Shown here: positions 26,290 to 35,296 of the stretch, piece after piece
How positions within the stretch are numbered: position 1 is the stretch's first letter
How the letters are laid out: the number at the start of each line of letters is the position of its first letter
Origin: CBDBGD01 sp965205235
GTDB lineage: Bacteria; Chloroflexota; Dehalococcoidia; Lucifugimonadales; UBA1127
Direction of reading: 5' to 3'
DNA length: 64,000 nucleotides
Assembly: GCA_965205235.1 (NCBI GenBank)
Contig: CBDBGD010000007.1
Span: 1 to 64,000 of the forward strand
Notes under the pieces: model-generated
What the model saw: the letters and a program-made list of their open reading frames with translations, nothing else
Databases searched by the model: none
What the model was told of the DNA's origin: nothing
Program-made: the position numbers and the translations under genes

Positions 26290-26898
26290 ATGTTCACGGG
26301 AATCGTCGAGGAGCTGGGGCGCGTGAGGGAGTGGCGGGGCAACGCGCTGGTCATCGACTCGCAGACCGCGCTGGAGGGGACGCGAGTGGGCGACAGCATC
26401 GCCGTGAACGGCGTGTGCATCACCGTGGTCGCGGTGGAGGAGGGCGCGTTCGTCTTCGACGTGAGCCCGGAGACGGCGCGGCGCAGCAACCTGGACGAAC
26501 TCCGGACCGGCGACCCGGTGGACCTGGAACGCCCGCTGCCCTACGGCGGCCGCGTGGGGGGCCACCTGGTGCAGGGGCACGTGGACGGCGTGGGCGTCGT
26601 GCGCTCGATCGCACCGGACGGCGAGTCGCACCTGTACGCGTTCGACGCGCCGCCGTCGCTGATGCGCTACATCGTCGAGAAGGGGTTCGTGGCTGTGGAC
26701 GGCATCAGCCTCACCGTGGCGGAGCGCGAGGCTACCGCGTTCACCGTGGCGGTGATACCATATACGCACGAACACTCGGTCCTGGGCGCACGTTCGCCCG
26801 GAGACCGGGTGAACATCGAGGTCGACATTCTAGCCAAGTACGCGGAGCAGCTCCTGGCCGCACGAGTCCCGGCGAAAGAAGCCGCACCCCCGGAGTAG
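26290..26898 (+). CDS. ribE: Riboflavin synthase alpha subunit
   Basis: 202 residues. Dismutates 6,7-dimethyl-8-ribityllumazine to riboflavin. Two lumazine-binding repeats: MFTGIVEELGRVREW with DSIAVNGVCITVV and SPETARRSNLDEL, then VGGHLVQGHVDGVG with FVAVDGISLTVAERE. Both repeats end in the family's VNGVxLT/VDGxSLT form. Separated from ribD by 3 nt and from ribBA by 3 nt. Confidence 0.97.
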   Translation: MFTGIVEELGRVREWRGNALVIDSQTALEGTRVGDSIAVNGVCITVVAVEEGAFVFDVSPETARRSNLDELRTGDPVDLERPLPYGGRVGGHLVQGHVDGVGVVRSIAPDGESHLYAFDAPPSLMRYIVEKGFVAVDGISLTVAEREATAFTVAVIPYTHEHSVLGARSPGDRVNIEVDILAKYAEQLLAARVPAKEAAPPE

Positions 26899-26901
26899 CG
26901 T

Positions 26902-28135
26902 ATGCCCATCGTCACCGTCCCGGAGGCCATCGACAGCATCCGCGCCGGCAAGTTCGTCATCGTCGTCGACGACGCCGAGCGGGAGAACGAGGGCGACCTG
27001 GTGCTCGCCGCGGAGAAGGCCACGCCGGAGCACGTCAACTTCATGGTCACGCACGCCCGCGGCCTGGTCTGCATGCCAGTCATCGGGAAGCGCCTGGACG
27101 AGCTGAACCTGCCGCTGCTGTCGCCGGAGAACGACACCCGCTACGGCACCCCCTTCACCGTGCCGATTGACGTGAAGCGGGGCGCGACCACGGGCATCTC
27201 CGCCTTCGACCGGGCGGCGACCATCAGGACGGTGCTGGACCCCAAGACCCGGCCGGAAGACCTGGCCCGACCCGGCCACCTCTTCCCACTGCGCTACACC
27301 GAGGGCGGGGTGATGGTGCGGGCGGGTCACACGGAGGCGGCGGTGGACCTGGCAGTGCTCGCTGGCCTCTTCCCCGCCGGCGTAGTGTGCGAAATCCTGA
27401 GCGACGACGGTAGCATGGCCCGCATGCCCCAGCTGGAGCAGCTCTCCGAGGAGCACGGCATCCCCATCGTGACGATTGCCGACATTATCGCCTACCGCAG
27501 CCAGCACGAGCGGATGGTGGAGCGAGTGGCCGAGGCGCGGCTTCCCACCCAGTTCGGCGCCTTCACCGTCTACGCGTACGACAGCATCCGGGACCCCGAC
27601 GACCACCTGGCCCTGGTGATGGGCAACGTGGACGACGGCGAGCCGGTCCTGGTTCGCGTCCACAGTGAGTGCGCGACGGGCGACATCTTCGGCAGCCTGC
27701 GGTGCGACTGCGGCGTGCAGCTGCAGATGGCGCTGCAGGCCATCGCAGCGTCGGGGCGCGGGGTGCTCCTGTACATGCGGCAGGAGGGCCGGGGCATAGG
27801 GCTGCACAACAAGATCAAAGCCTACGCCCTGCAGGACACCGGCCTCGATACGGTGGAGGCGAACCTGAAGCTGGGCTTTGCCCCGGACCTGCGCTGGTAC
27901 GGCATCGGCGCGCAGATCCTGGGTGGACCTGGGCGTGCGGAAGATGCGACTGCTCACCAACAACCCTCGCAAGGTGGTGGGCCTGGACGCCTACGGGCTA
28001 GAGATCGTGGAGCGGGTGCCAATCGTGGCGCCGCCGAACAAGGAGAACCGAGACTACCTCAAGACCAAGGGCACGAAGCTGGGCCACCTGCTCAACGGGC
28101 CCGAAAAGCCCGAGGTCGAGAAGAGCCGCACCTAG
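26902..28135 (+). CDS. ribBA: Bifunctional DHBP synthase / GTP cyclohydrolase II, one frameshift
   Basis: About 410 residues. The RibB half (1-200): DDAERENEGDLVLAAEKATPEHVNFM and LARPGHLFPLRY. The RibA half (200-400): VRVHSECATGDIFGSLRCDCGVQLQ (zinc cysteines), YMRQEGRGIGLHNKIKAY and LGFAPDLRWYGIGAQIL. A single extra G near 27922-27926 moves the C-terminus VRKMRLLTNNPRKVVGLDAYGLEIVERV into another frame; the reassembled protein ends at 28135, 3 nt before ribH. A sequence error is likely because both halves and the C-terminus are well conserved. Confidence 0.93.
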
Positions 28136-28138
28136 CCC

Positions 28139-28606
28139 ATGCCGCGAGAGGTGGAGGGAAGCCTCCAGGGCCAGGGCCTGCGCATCGCCATCGTCGCCTC
28201 CCGCTTCAACCAGGACGTGACCGACCGACTGCTCCGCGGCGCGCTCGACGCGCTCCGGGCCCGCGGCGTCGCCGACGAGGACACGACCGTGGTGTGGGTG
28301 CCCGGCTCCTTCGAAATCCCCACCGTCGCCCGGAAGCTGGCGGCGTCCGGCCGCTACCAGGCCATCGTGTGCCTGGGGGCCGTGGTGAAGAAGGAGACGG
28401 CACACTTCGAGTACGTCGCTGCGGAGGCGGCGCGGGGTATCGCCGACGTGGGTCGGGAGACGGGCGTGCCCACGATCTTCGGCATCCTGACGACGTACAA
28501 CGCGCAGCAGGCGCTGGCGCGGGCCGGCGGCGTGCAGGGCAACCGCGGGGCCGACGCGGCGGAGGCCGCGGTTCGCATGGCCAACCTCATGCAGCAGCTC
28601 TGCTAG
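28139..28606 (+). CDS. ribH: 6,7-dimethyl-8-ribityllumazine synthase
   Basis: 155 residues. Condenses ribityl-diaminouracil with dihydroxybutanone phosphate. Motifs IAIVASRFNQDVTDRLLRGA, VWVPGSFEIPTVARKLA, AIVCLGAVVKKETAHFEYVAAEAARGI and TIFGILTTYNAQQALAR, all standard; the His of ETAHFEY corresponds to the catalytic His. Last gene of the rib operon. Length is normal. Confidence 0.97.
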   Translation: MPREVEGSLQGQGLRIAIVASRFNQDVTDRLLRGALDALRARGVADEDTTVVWVPGSFEIPTVARKLAASGRYQAIVCLGAVVKKETAHFEYVAAEAARGIADVGRETGVPTIFGILTTYNAQQALARAGGVQGNRGADAAEAAVRMANLMQQLC

Positions 28607-28611
28607 AGCTG

Positions 28612-28831
28612 CTACCTCACCGCGGCCACTTCCACCACCTCGGTTGTGGCCTGCGGCCTGCGGGACCGATTCGCCGTCCTCGAGCAGTCCCTCGATGTGG
28701 AGCTCGATGGCCTCTCGGATTTCGGCCAGCAGCTCTTCCCGTGTGCTCGCCGTGGCCACGCAGCCGGGAAGGTCAGGCACGTAGGCTGCGTAGCTGTTGG
28801 GAGCCCTTTCGATAACGACAGCGTACTTCAT
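28612..28831 (-). CDS. HicB-like antitoxin-family protein, frameshifted
   Basis: About 73 residues when repaired. MKYAVVIERAPNSYAAYVPDLPGCVATASTREELLAEIREAIELHIEGLLEDGESVP is the typical HicB partial-RNase-H fold. The expected tail ATTEVVEVAAVR lies in another frame, reached by one indel near 28660, giving the stop at 28612-28614. No HicA toxin is visible on either side, so this may be one of the many solitary HicB proteins. The Shine-Dalgarno GAAGGAG is about 11 nt upstream. Convergent with ribH. Confidence 0.7.
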
Positions 28832-28992
28832 AGCTTTGTCCGCTCCTTCAGGCCAGCCTGCCAAGCTTGCTCATCGGGGCGCTGAATGTCAATGCGCAAA
28901 TGGTCAAGGGGCGGCCCACCACCCCCACGCGCAGGCTGTCCCTAAGGCGGGTCATGGGCTACAATGGCCGCGCACCGCCCAGGAGGTACGCC

Positions 28993-30589
28993 ATGCAGTT
29001 TACGTCCCGACGCTCGCCGGTGCTTGCGCGCCGGGGAATGGTGGCGACGAGCCAGCCCCTCGCAGCGATGGCCGGTCTGAGGATGCTGATGGAGGGCGGC
29101 AATGCCGTCGACGCGGCCGTGGCCACCGCCGCCGCGCTGGCCGTCGTGGAGCCGATGTCGACGGGCATCGGCGGAGACGCCTTCGCCCTGATCTGGATGG
29201 ACCGCGAGAAGCAGGTGCGAGCGCTGAACGGCAGCGGCCGGGGCGCCCGCGGCGGCCTCGCTGGACGAGGTGCTCCGGCAGGGCTACGCAAGCATCCCGA
29301 ACGAGAACCCCTACGCCGTCTCCGTCCCGGGCACGGTGGAAGCGTGGCAGACGACGCTGGACAACTACGGCACCATGACCCTGGCCGACGTGCTGAAACC
29401 CGCCATCGCCTACGCCGAGGACGGCTACGCCGTCTCCCCCGTGGTCGCGTACCAGTGGGGCGAGAGCTACGACAGGCTCGCCCGAAGACCCTCGGGCCAG
29501 GAGCTGCTGCTCAACGGCCGCGCGCCTCGAACGGGAGACGTGATGCGGCTTCCCGAGCTTGGTGCTGTGCTGCGCGACATCGCGGACGGAGGCCCGGACG
29601 CGTTCTACAAGGGGCCGCTGGCCGAGCGCATCGCAGCCTTCGTACAGAGCGAGGGCGGCTGGCTGGCCGCCGACGACCTGGCGGCGCACACGTCGACGTG
29701 GGAGGAGCCCATCTCGACGGACTACCGGGGCGTCACGGTCTGGGAGTGCCCGCCCAACGGACAAGGGCTGGTGGCCCTGCTGGCGATGAACATCATGGAG
29801 GGGTACGACGTCGCCGGGATGGGCTTCCAGTCGCCCGAGACCTACCACCACATGATCGAAGCGATACGCCTGGGCTTCGCCGACGGGCTGCGGTACATCG
29901 CCGACCCGGCAGCGGTCGCCGTGCCGACGTCAGAGCTGCTGTCGAAGTCGTACGCGGCGGAGCGGCGCGGCCTCATCCACCCGGACCGGGCGATGCCGTC
30001 GGTGTCGTTCGGGCGGGTGCCGGCGTACCAGGACACGGTCTACATCACCTGCGCCGACGGGGACGGGAACGCCTGCTCCTTCATCAACAGCCTGTTCCAG
30101 GGGTTCGGGACGGGGCTGGTGGTGCCGGGCACGGGCATCGCCCTGCAGAACCGGGCAGCGTTGTTCTCGCTCGACGCGGAGCACCCCAACGCGCTGGCGC
30201 CCGGCGTACGGCCCTTCCACACGATCATCCCGGCCATGGCGACGCGTGACGGCGAGCTGTGGCTTTCGTTCGGCGTGATGGGGGGCTTCCAGCAGCCGCA
30301 GGGGCACCTGCAGGTGTTGGCCAACATGCTGGACTACGGGCTGGACCCGCAGGAGGCCCTGAACGCTCTGCGCTTCAGCGTGGGGCTGGACGGCACGGTG
30401 GCGCTGGAGGAGGGCGTTTCGACGGAGGTGGCGCGGGGACTGGTGCGGCGAGGCCATGCGGTCGGGGTGGTCGGCGGCTTCCCGCGGACCGCGTTCGGCG
30501 GGGGGCAGGTCATCGAGCGGGACGCTGACACTGGCGTGCTGCGCGGCGGCTCGGAGCCCCGCAAGGACGGCATCGCCGTCGGATGGTGA
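28993..30589 (+). CDS. Gamma-glutamyltransferase-like Ntn hydrolase, one frameshift
   Basis: About 530 residues after repair. ATG 28993 follows a perfect AGGAGGT. Segment MVATSQPLAAMAGLRMLMEGGNAVDAAVATAAALAVVEPMSTGIGGDAFALIW is followed by a one-base shift in the GC-rich tract near 29250-29260, then ENPYAVSVPGTVEAW continues to the end. The nucleophile Thr aligns to the T of DTVYITCADGDGNACS, and VMGGFQQPQGHLQVL is the C-terminal motif. Distinct in sequence from the copy at 22543. A TACAAT box at 28960-28965 may be its -10. Confidence 0.88.
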
Positions 30590-30623
30590 AGCGCATCGAC
30601 CTAGTTCTTTCTCGGAGGAGACC

Positions 30624-32054
30624 ATGAACAGCGACGTCCTCACACAGCTCAGCGGGGCGGAGATCGCCCGCCGCATCAGAGACCGAGACCTCTCGCCCGT
30701 CGAGGTGGTGGAAGGGTACCTGGAGCGCATCGACCGCTACGACGACGTGCTGCACTCGTACATCACCGTCTGCCGCGACGAGGCCCTGGCCGCCGCCCGA
30801 CAGGCCGAGCAGGCCATCATGCAGGGCGAGGCCGTGGGCCCGCTCCACGGCCTTCCGCTGTCGGTGAAGGACCAGATGGACACGGCGGGCGTGCTCACCA
30901 CCGCCGGCTCGACCATCCTGGCCGACTACGTGCCGACGGAGGATGCGACGCTCATCGCCCGGGCGAAGTCGGCGGGAGCGGTCCTGCTGGGCAAGCTGAA
31001 CATGACGGAGTTCGCCGCTGGCCAGGGCGACCCGTTCAAGCACCGGGACCCGGTGCGCAACCCGTGGGACCTGGAGCGCTTCCCCGGCGGTTCCAGCACC
31101 GGCTCGGGAGTCGCCATCGCCGCGTCGCTGTGCGCCATCGCGCTGGGCGAGGACACGGGTGGCTCCATCCGCGGCCCGGCGTCATTCTGCGGCATCGTCG
31201 GCTTTCGCCCCACGTGGGGCCTGTTCAGCCGGGACAAGGTCTGGCGCGTGTCGTGGTCGATGGACGCCGTGGGCCCGATGACCCGCACGGTGGAGGATAC
31301 GGCGCTGCTCACCGGCGCCATCGCCGGGTACGACCCCAAGGACCCGCAGACGTCGCGGCTGCCCGTGCCGGACTACGCCGCGACGCTGTCGAGCGGGGTG
31401 AGCGGCCTGCGCATCGGCCTCATCGAGGAGCTGATGGACCCGGCGAACGTCGACGCAGAGGTGATCCAGGCCGTGCGCGCCGCCGCGTCGCACCTGGGCG
31501 AGCTGGGCGCGACGGTGGAGGAGGTGTCGTTCCCGCTGGCGACGGGCACGGGGCCCATCGTCGACGCCATCGCCATCAACGACGCGGGCTACTTCTACCG
31601 CGACTGGCTGAACGAGCGCCCGGAGGACTACGGACAGGGCCTGCGCCGCCGGTTCACGACGGCGGGGCTGCTGCCGGGACGGCTCAGGGTGAAGGCGATG
31701 CGCATGCGCGAGCTGCTTCGGCGGGACTGGCGGGCGCTGTTCCAACAGTACGACGTGCTGCTCAGCCCCACGGGGATGGGGCCTGCGCCGGTGATCTTCT
31801 ACGACCAGCCCGTCGAGACGCGCGAGGACGCGGTGGGCCGGTTCGAGGGGAGGCACGGGACGACGGCAATCGCCGCGCTGGCGGGTACGCCGGCGCTGTC
31901 GGTGCCGTGCGGGTTCACGGCATCGGGGCTGCCGCTGGGGCTGCAGATCATGGCGGACCGGTTCCGGGAGGACCTGGTGTTCCGCACGGGCCACGCCTAC
32001 GAGCAGAGCACGGACTGGCACACCCGCCGCCCCACGTTGGAGGGCGCGGGGTAG
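30624..32054 (+). CDS. Amidase signature family protein
   Basis: 476 residues from ATG 30624, with GGAGGAG just upstream. Hydrolase with a Ser-cisSer-Lys triad: the Lys in LSVKDQMDTAG (residues about 77-87), the Ser-rich GGSSTGSGVAIAASLCAIALGEDTGGSIRGPASFCGIVGF containing both serines, and the C-terminal SVPCGFTASGLPLGLQIMADRF. Length and order match GatA-like or aryl-acylamidases, but there is no gatB or gatC next to it, so it is likely a catabolic amidase rather than GatA. Follows ggt by 34 nt and may share its transcript. Confidence 0.9.
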   Translation: MNSDVLTQLSGAEIARRIRDRDLSPVEVVEGYLERIDRYDDVLHSYITVCRDEALAAARQAEQAIMQGEAVGPLHGLPLSVKDQMDTAGVLTTAGSTILADYVPTEDATLIARAKSAGAVLLGKLNMTEFAAGQGDPFKHRDPVRNPWDLERFPGGSSTGSGVAIAASLCAIALGEDTGGSIRGPASFCGIVGFRPTWGLFSRDKVWRVSWSMDAVGPMTRTVEDTALLTGAIAGYDPKDPQTSRLPVPDYAATLSSGVSGLRIGLIEELMDPANVDAEVIQAVRAAASHLGELGATVEEVSFPLATGTGPIVDAIAINDAGYFYRDWLNERPEDYGQGLRRRFTTAGLLPGRLRVKAMRMRELLRRDWRALFQQYDVLLSPTGMGPAPVIFYDQPVETREDAVGRFEGRHGTTAIAALAGTPALSVPCGFTASGLPLGLQIMADRFREDLVFRTGHAYEQSTDWHTRRPTLEGAG

Positions 32055-32059
32055 TATTG

Positions 32060-32090
32060 CCCTCACCCAACCCTCTCCCAGGGGAGAGGG
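32060..32090. repeat. Dispersed palindromic repeat after the amidase gene
   Basis: CCTCACCCAACCCTCTCC followed by CAGG and GGAGAGGG: an 8-bp stem (32071-32078 with 32083-32090). It is six bases past the amidase stop, so it could also act as a terminator, though the T-run after it is weak. The CTCACCC...CTCTCCC...GGGAGAGGG form recalls short dispersed repeats in many genomes. Confidence 0.5.
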
Positions 32091-32166
32091 GGCTTTGCGC
32101 GATACGGCCAGCCGCGCTAAGCTTCTGGGGTAACTGCCAAGACTGCTCTGATCCGAGGCCAGCACA

Positions 32167-32685
32167 ATGAACTACTGGATGTTGAGCCTCACGTCGGCGG
32201 CATTCATCGCAACCAGGGACCGGAACTTCAGCGTCCAGGGCTTCACCAGACGGCAGAAGCGGAAGACGGACCGGATGGAGCCGGGGGACCGCCTGCTGTT
32301 TTATGTCAAAGACTGGCGCGGGTTTCCCCTGACCGCCACGGTGAACTCGCAGACGTTCGAGGATACGTCGCCCATCTGGCCGAGTACGCGGCCGGAGGAG
32401 AAGTTCCCCCACAGGGTCCGCATACGCGCCGCCGTGGGGCTGCCGGACGGCAACTACCTGGACGCGCTGCAGATCGCTCCCCGGATGGAGTACCTGCGGC
32501 GCTGGCCGCCGGAGCGGTGGCCGCTGGCGTTCGAGGAGGAGCTGCACCTGCTGCCCCGCCGCGACTTCGAGTTCATCGAGGGGGAAATGCGGCGGTCGCG
32601 GCGCAAGCTCGGTCGCCCGAGGCGGCGTTCTTCCGGCGCGCCATCGGCGCCGCCTGCGGAGGGCACGGCCGCGCCCGGACGCTAG
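32167..32685 (+). CDS. EVE-domain (PUA-like) protein
   Basis: 172 residues. EVE proteins bind modified nucleotides in nucleic acids. MNYWMLSLTSAAFIATRDRNFSVQGF is the start; RMEPGDRLLFYVKDWRGFPLTATVNSQTFEDTSPIWP matches the EVE core (GDxLLFY, then the substrate strand and W-P) and EEKFPHRVRIR continues it. The C-terminal tail is Arg/Ala/Pro-rich and low complexity. Convergent with the next gene, overlapping by 4 nt. Confidence 0.85.
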   Translation: MNYWMLSLTSAAFIATRDRNFSVQGFTRRQKRKTDRMEPGDRLLFYVKDWRGFPLTATVNSQTFEDTSPIWPSTRPEEKFPHRVRIRAAVGLPDGNYLDALQIAPRMEYLRRWPPERWPLAFEEELHLLPRRDFEFIEGEMRRSRRKLGRPRRRSSGAPSAPPAEGTAAPGR

Positions 32686-33599
32686 GCGTCAATACGGCGG
32701 AAGTCGTCGGGGCCGTGCAGGGCCGGCGCGACGTCGGGGTGGAGGACCTGGGCGAGCACCTCCAGACCGTCGACGATGCGCGGTCCCGGCCGGTTGAAGT
32801 AGCTCGACGCGTCGACGGCGTACACTTGCCCGGACTGCACCGCGGGCAGTCGACGCCACTCGGGCGGCAGGGGCGTGCGGCGGAACTCGTCGACAACCTC
32901 CTGCAGGTGGTAGCCGCAGGGCATCAGCACCACGACCTCCGGCGCGTACGCCACCACCTGCTGCCACGTGACGACGAAGGAGGGCTTGCCGGGCCTGCCA
33001 AGGCCGTCGAGGCCGCCCGCAGCCTCCACCATGCCGGGCACCCAATGGCCGCCGACGAAGACGGGGTCCAGCCACTCCATGCACAGCACGCGAGGTCGCG
33101 CATCGACGGCGGCGAGGGCGGCCGCGACGCGGTCGATGCGCTGTCGCAGGTCGGCGACGATGCGCTCGGCCTGCGGCTCCCGGTCGGTGAGCCTGCCGAC
33201 GTGGAGGACCGTCGCCAGGATTTCATCGAGGGTCGTGGGCTCCAGCGAGACGATGGCCGACTCGCTGCGGGCGATGCGCACGGCGCGCTCGACCTGCTCG
33301 TAGGAGACCGCGCAGACGTCGCAGAGCTCTTGCGTGAGGACGAGGTCCGGGGACAGCCGCTCCAGCAGCTCGCGGTCCAGGTTGTAGACGCTGCTGCCGC
33401 GGTGGACGGCGGCGCTGATGTGGCGGTGGATCTCGGCGCTGGTGCTGCGTGTGTGGTCGATGGCGCTGCTGGTGATGCGCGGCTTGTCGAGGACGGCGAC
33501 GGGGTAGTCGCACTCGTGGGTGACGGCGACCAGGTCGTCCTGCAGGCCCAGGACGCAGGCGATCTCTGTAGCGCTGGGGAGCAGCGAGCAGATCTTCAT
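32682..33599 (-). CDS. Cobalamin/iron-siderophore-type substrate-binding protein without signal peptide
   Basis: 305 residues. Helical-backbone metal-receptor (BtuF/FepB) fold. MKICSLLPSATEIACVLGLQDDLVAVTHECDYP is the family's N-terminal motif, with LERLSPDLVLTQELCDVCAVSYEQVERA and VLCMEWLDPVFVGGHWVPGMVEAAGG as the second-lobe signatures. The N-terminus goes straight into the fold, with no lipoprotein or Sec signal, so it is probably cytoplasmic and possibly not part of an importer. Its start overlaps the neighbouring gene's stop by 4 nt. Confidence 0.83.
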   Translation of the reverse strand: MKICSLLPSATEIACVLGLQDDLVAVTHECDYPVAVLDKPRITSSAIDHTRSTSAEIHRHISAAVHRGSSVYNLDRELLERLSPDLVLTQELCDVCAVSYEQVERAVRIARSESAIVSLEPTTLDEILATVLHVGRLTDREPQAERIVADLRQRIDRVAAALAAVDARPRVLCMEWLDPVFVGGHWVPGMVEAAGGLDGLGRPGKPSFVVTWQQVVAYAPEVVVLMPCGYHLQEVVDEFRRTPLPPEWRRLPAVQSGQVYAVDASSYFNRPGPRIVDGLEVLAQVLHPDVAPALHGPDDFRRIDA

Positions 33600-34120
33600 G
33601 GCGTGTCTCCGTACAGGCGTCGGTGGCCGCAGTCAGGGGGGCACTTGACGTACCCCCGCAGGGAGCTGATGCCCTCTGGAATATACACTCTCTTTGCGTT
33701 TGGATTCTGAGCCAAGTGGTAAGAGGCATCCAACATGGCCTGCTTCGATCTGAAGACTACATGTCCATCCGGATCGAACAGAATCGCCGGATATCCGGTT
33801 GGCCAATTGTAGTTTGCGCCCCCCACGTGAGCATAGTACTTCCAACCTTGTCTGCGGAGCTCAGGGTGGTGCTCTAGAATCCTCTTGCTACTTACGTGAG
33901 CGAGCATCGGTCTGTTCCTACCAGATGGCTGAATGCTCGAGGATGAAGCAGCCGGATCTGTCGGCGGCATTGGCTGCCATCCCGGAGATTGTTCGTGACC
34001 ATCATCCAGACCAAGCAAACTACGTAACACCTCGTTCGGTGTACCAAAGACACGCCCTATCTTTAATGCATGCCGTTGCAGCGCATCCCAAGCCTCGTCG
34101 TCAATGCATATGACCGGCAT
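33596..34120 (-). CDS. Unknown protein with DNA-binding-like N-terminus
   Basis: 174 residues, not recognised. Residues 1-40 (VICIDDEAWDALQRHALKIGRVFGTPNEVLRSLLGL) look like a short strand plus two helices, as in ribbon-helix-helix or SeqA N-terminal segments. A Ser/Pro-rich linker precedes KYYAHVGGANYNWPTGYPAILFDPDGHVVF and a C-terminal Cys pair (CPPDCGH). Base composition is visibly AT-richer than the neighbours, suggesting transfer. It has its own promoter (34157-34185), and its stop overlaps the BtuF-like start. Confidence 0.6.
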   Translation of the reverse strand: MPVICIDDEAWDALQRHALKIGRVFGTPNEVLRSLLGLDDGHEQSPGWQPMPPTDPAASSSSIQPSGRNRPMLAHVSSKRILEHHPELRRQGWKYYAHVGGANYNWPTGYPAILFDPDGHVVFRSKQAMLDASYHLAQNPNAKRVYIPEGISSLRGYVKCPPDCGHRRLYGDTP

Positions 34121-34156
34121 TCCGATACCTCCCTGGGTTCCACGTTTTGTAATTTC

Positions 34157-34185
34157 ACTTTATTACCAAAACAGGCAGCTGTCAA
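34157..34185 (-). promoter_or_regulatory. Sigma70-type promoter of the unknown gene at 33596-34120
   Basis: Minus strand TTGACA (34180-34185), a 17-nt spacer and TAAAGT (34157-34162), ending about 37 nt before the start codon. The surrounding 120 bases are AT-rich compared with the rest of the window. The remaining intergenic stretch to 34265 holds nothing else evident. Confidence 0.5.
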
Positions 34186-34265
34186 CAGAGGGGTTCACAT
34201 GGGTATTCAAACCACCACACTCGGAAAGCTAGAATGACAAGAGTGTCCAGTTAACCGCGGAACAA

Positions 34266-35195
34266 TCAAGGAACCGCGGAATTGTCTTCTCCCTCGCACT
34301 CCGCGTCGTGCAGCTCCGCGAGCCGGTCCTGGCATTCGGCGGACGGCGCCTCGGCGTCCGCTGCGACGACGGCCTGCTGCACGCGCTCCAGGTCGCGGAG
34401 CTCCGGGAGCGAGGAGGCGACGGCGGGCTGGGCGAGGCAGAAGGCCAGGGCAAGCTCGTACAGATCAGCCTCCGGGTGGTGCTCGGCGAGGAAATGCAGG
34501 GACGCCGTTTGCGGCGAGAAGGTGTCGAGGAGGCCGCCGGCGTGCGGGTGCCGCACCACCACGCCCACGTCGCGGTCTGCGGCCGCGGGGAACAGCTCGC
34601 GGCCGGGGCTCAGGGCGAGCATGTTGTAGTCGAGCTGGAGCGCGCTGACAGGCCCCTTGTCGAGCGCGATCAGGCCGGCCTGCAGGGCATCAGGGCCGGG
34701 GCCGAGGGCCACGCCGACGTAGCGGACCTTGCCTTCCCGCACGAGGGTCTCCATAAGCTCCCATAGGTCGTCATCGACCAGGGTCTCGGGCGTGGGATGG
34801 TGGAGCAGGTAGAGGTCGACGTAGTCCCGGCGGAGGCGGCGCAGGCTGCGCTCGCAGGCGGAGCGGAGGTAGTCGGGCGCGAAGCTCTGGTCGTAGTCGC
34901 GGCGGTCGCGGGTCGGGTCAAGGATGGGGGTGTAGAAATCGTAGCCGGCCTTGGTGGCGATGACGATGTCGTGGCGGTGGGAGTGGAGGGCCGTGCCGAG
35001 TAGCTCTTCGCCGTAGCCCTCGCCGTCCCTGTCGGCGGTGTCGAAGAACGTCACGCCGAGGTCGCGGCTCTCCTGGAGCAGCCGCGCCGCCTGGGCCTCA
35101 GGGACGACCATCGGGCCGGGTGTGCTGAGCGCCTCGAGGGCAAAGCCCACCTCCGAGACGACCAGGTCGGTGTCGCCAAGCCTGCGGTAGTCCAT
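34266..35195 (-). CDS. Aldo/keto reductase
   Basis: 309 residues from ATG 35195 (GAGGG is 5 nt upstream; ATG 35210 would add five residues). NADPH-dependent (beta/alpha)8-barrel reductase. Catalytic Asp in GVTFFDTADRDGEGYGEELLG (DxxxxYG tetrad segment), Lys in IVIATKAG, His in DLYLLHHPTPET; C-terminal half with GKVRYVGVALG and LQLDYNMLA. The tetrad Tyr aligns to GYGEE. Substrate unknown. Minus-strand TATAAT at 35232-35237 may be its -10 box. Confidence 0.9.
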   Translation of the reverse strand: MDYRRLGDTDLVVSEVGFALEALSTPGPMVVPEAQAARLLQESRDLGVTFFDTADRDGEGYGEELLGTALHSHRHDIVIATKAGYDFYTPILDPTRDRRDYDQSFAPDYLRSACERSLRRLRRDYVDLYLLHHPTPETLVDDDLWELMETLVREGKVRYVGVALGPGPDALQAGLIALDKGPVSALQLDYNMLALSPGRELFPAAADRDVGVVVRHPHAGGLLDTFSPQTASLHFLAEHHPEADLYELALAFCLAQPAVASSLPELRDLERVQQAVVAADAEAPSAECQDRLAELHDAECEGEDNSAVP

Positions 35196-35246
35196 CGCTG
35201 CCCTCGCCATGAGCACCTGCGGGTACCCGCCATTATAGAGCCGCGG

Positions 35247-35275
35247 TTGCCGGCTGCATCGTAATACCCTACGAT
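35247..35275 (+). promoter_or_regulatory. Promoter candidate for the small ORF at 35297
   Basis: TTGCCG (35247-35252), a 17-nt spacer and TACGAT (35270-35275). A GGGGGTG Shine-Dalgarno at 35284-35290 and a GTG at 35297 follow. It lies next to, and opposite in direction from, the reductase's -10 box. Confidence 0.35.
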
Positions 35276-35296
35276 GCGACGTAGGGGGTGGCGAGC

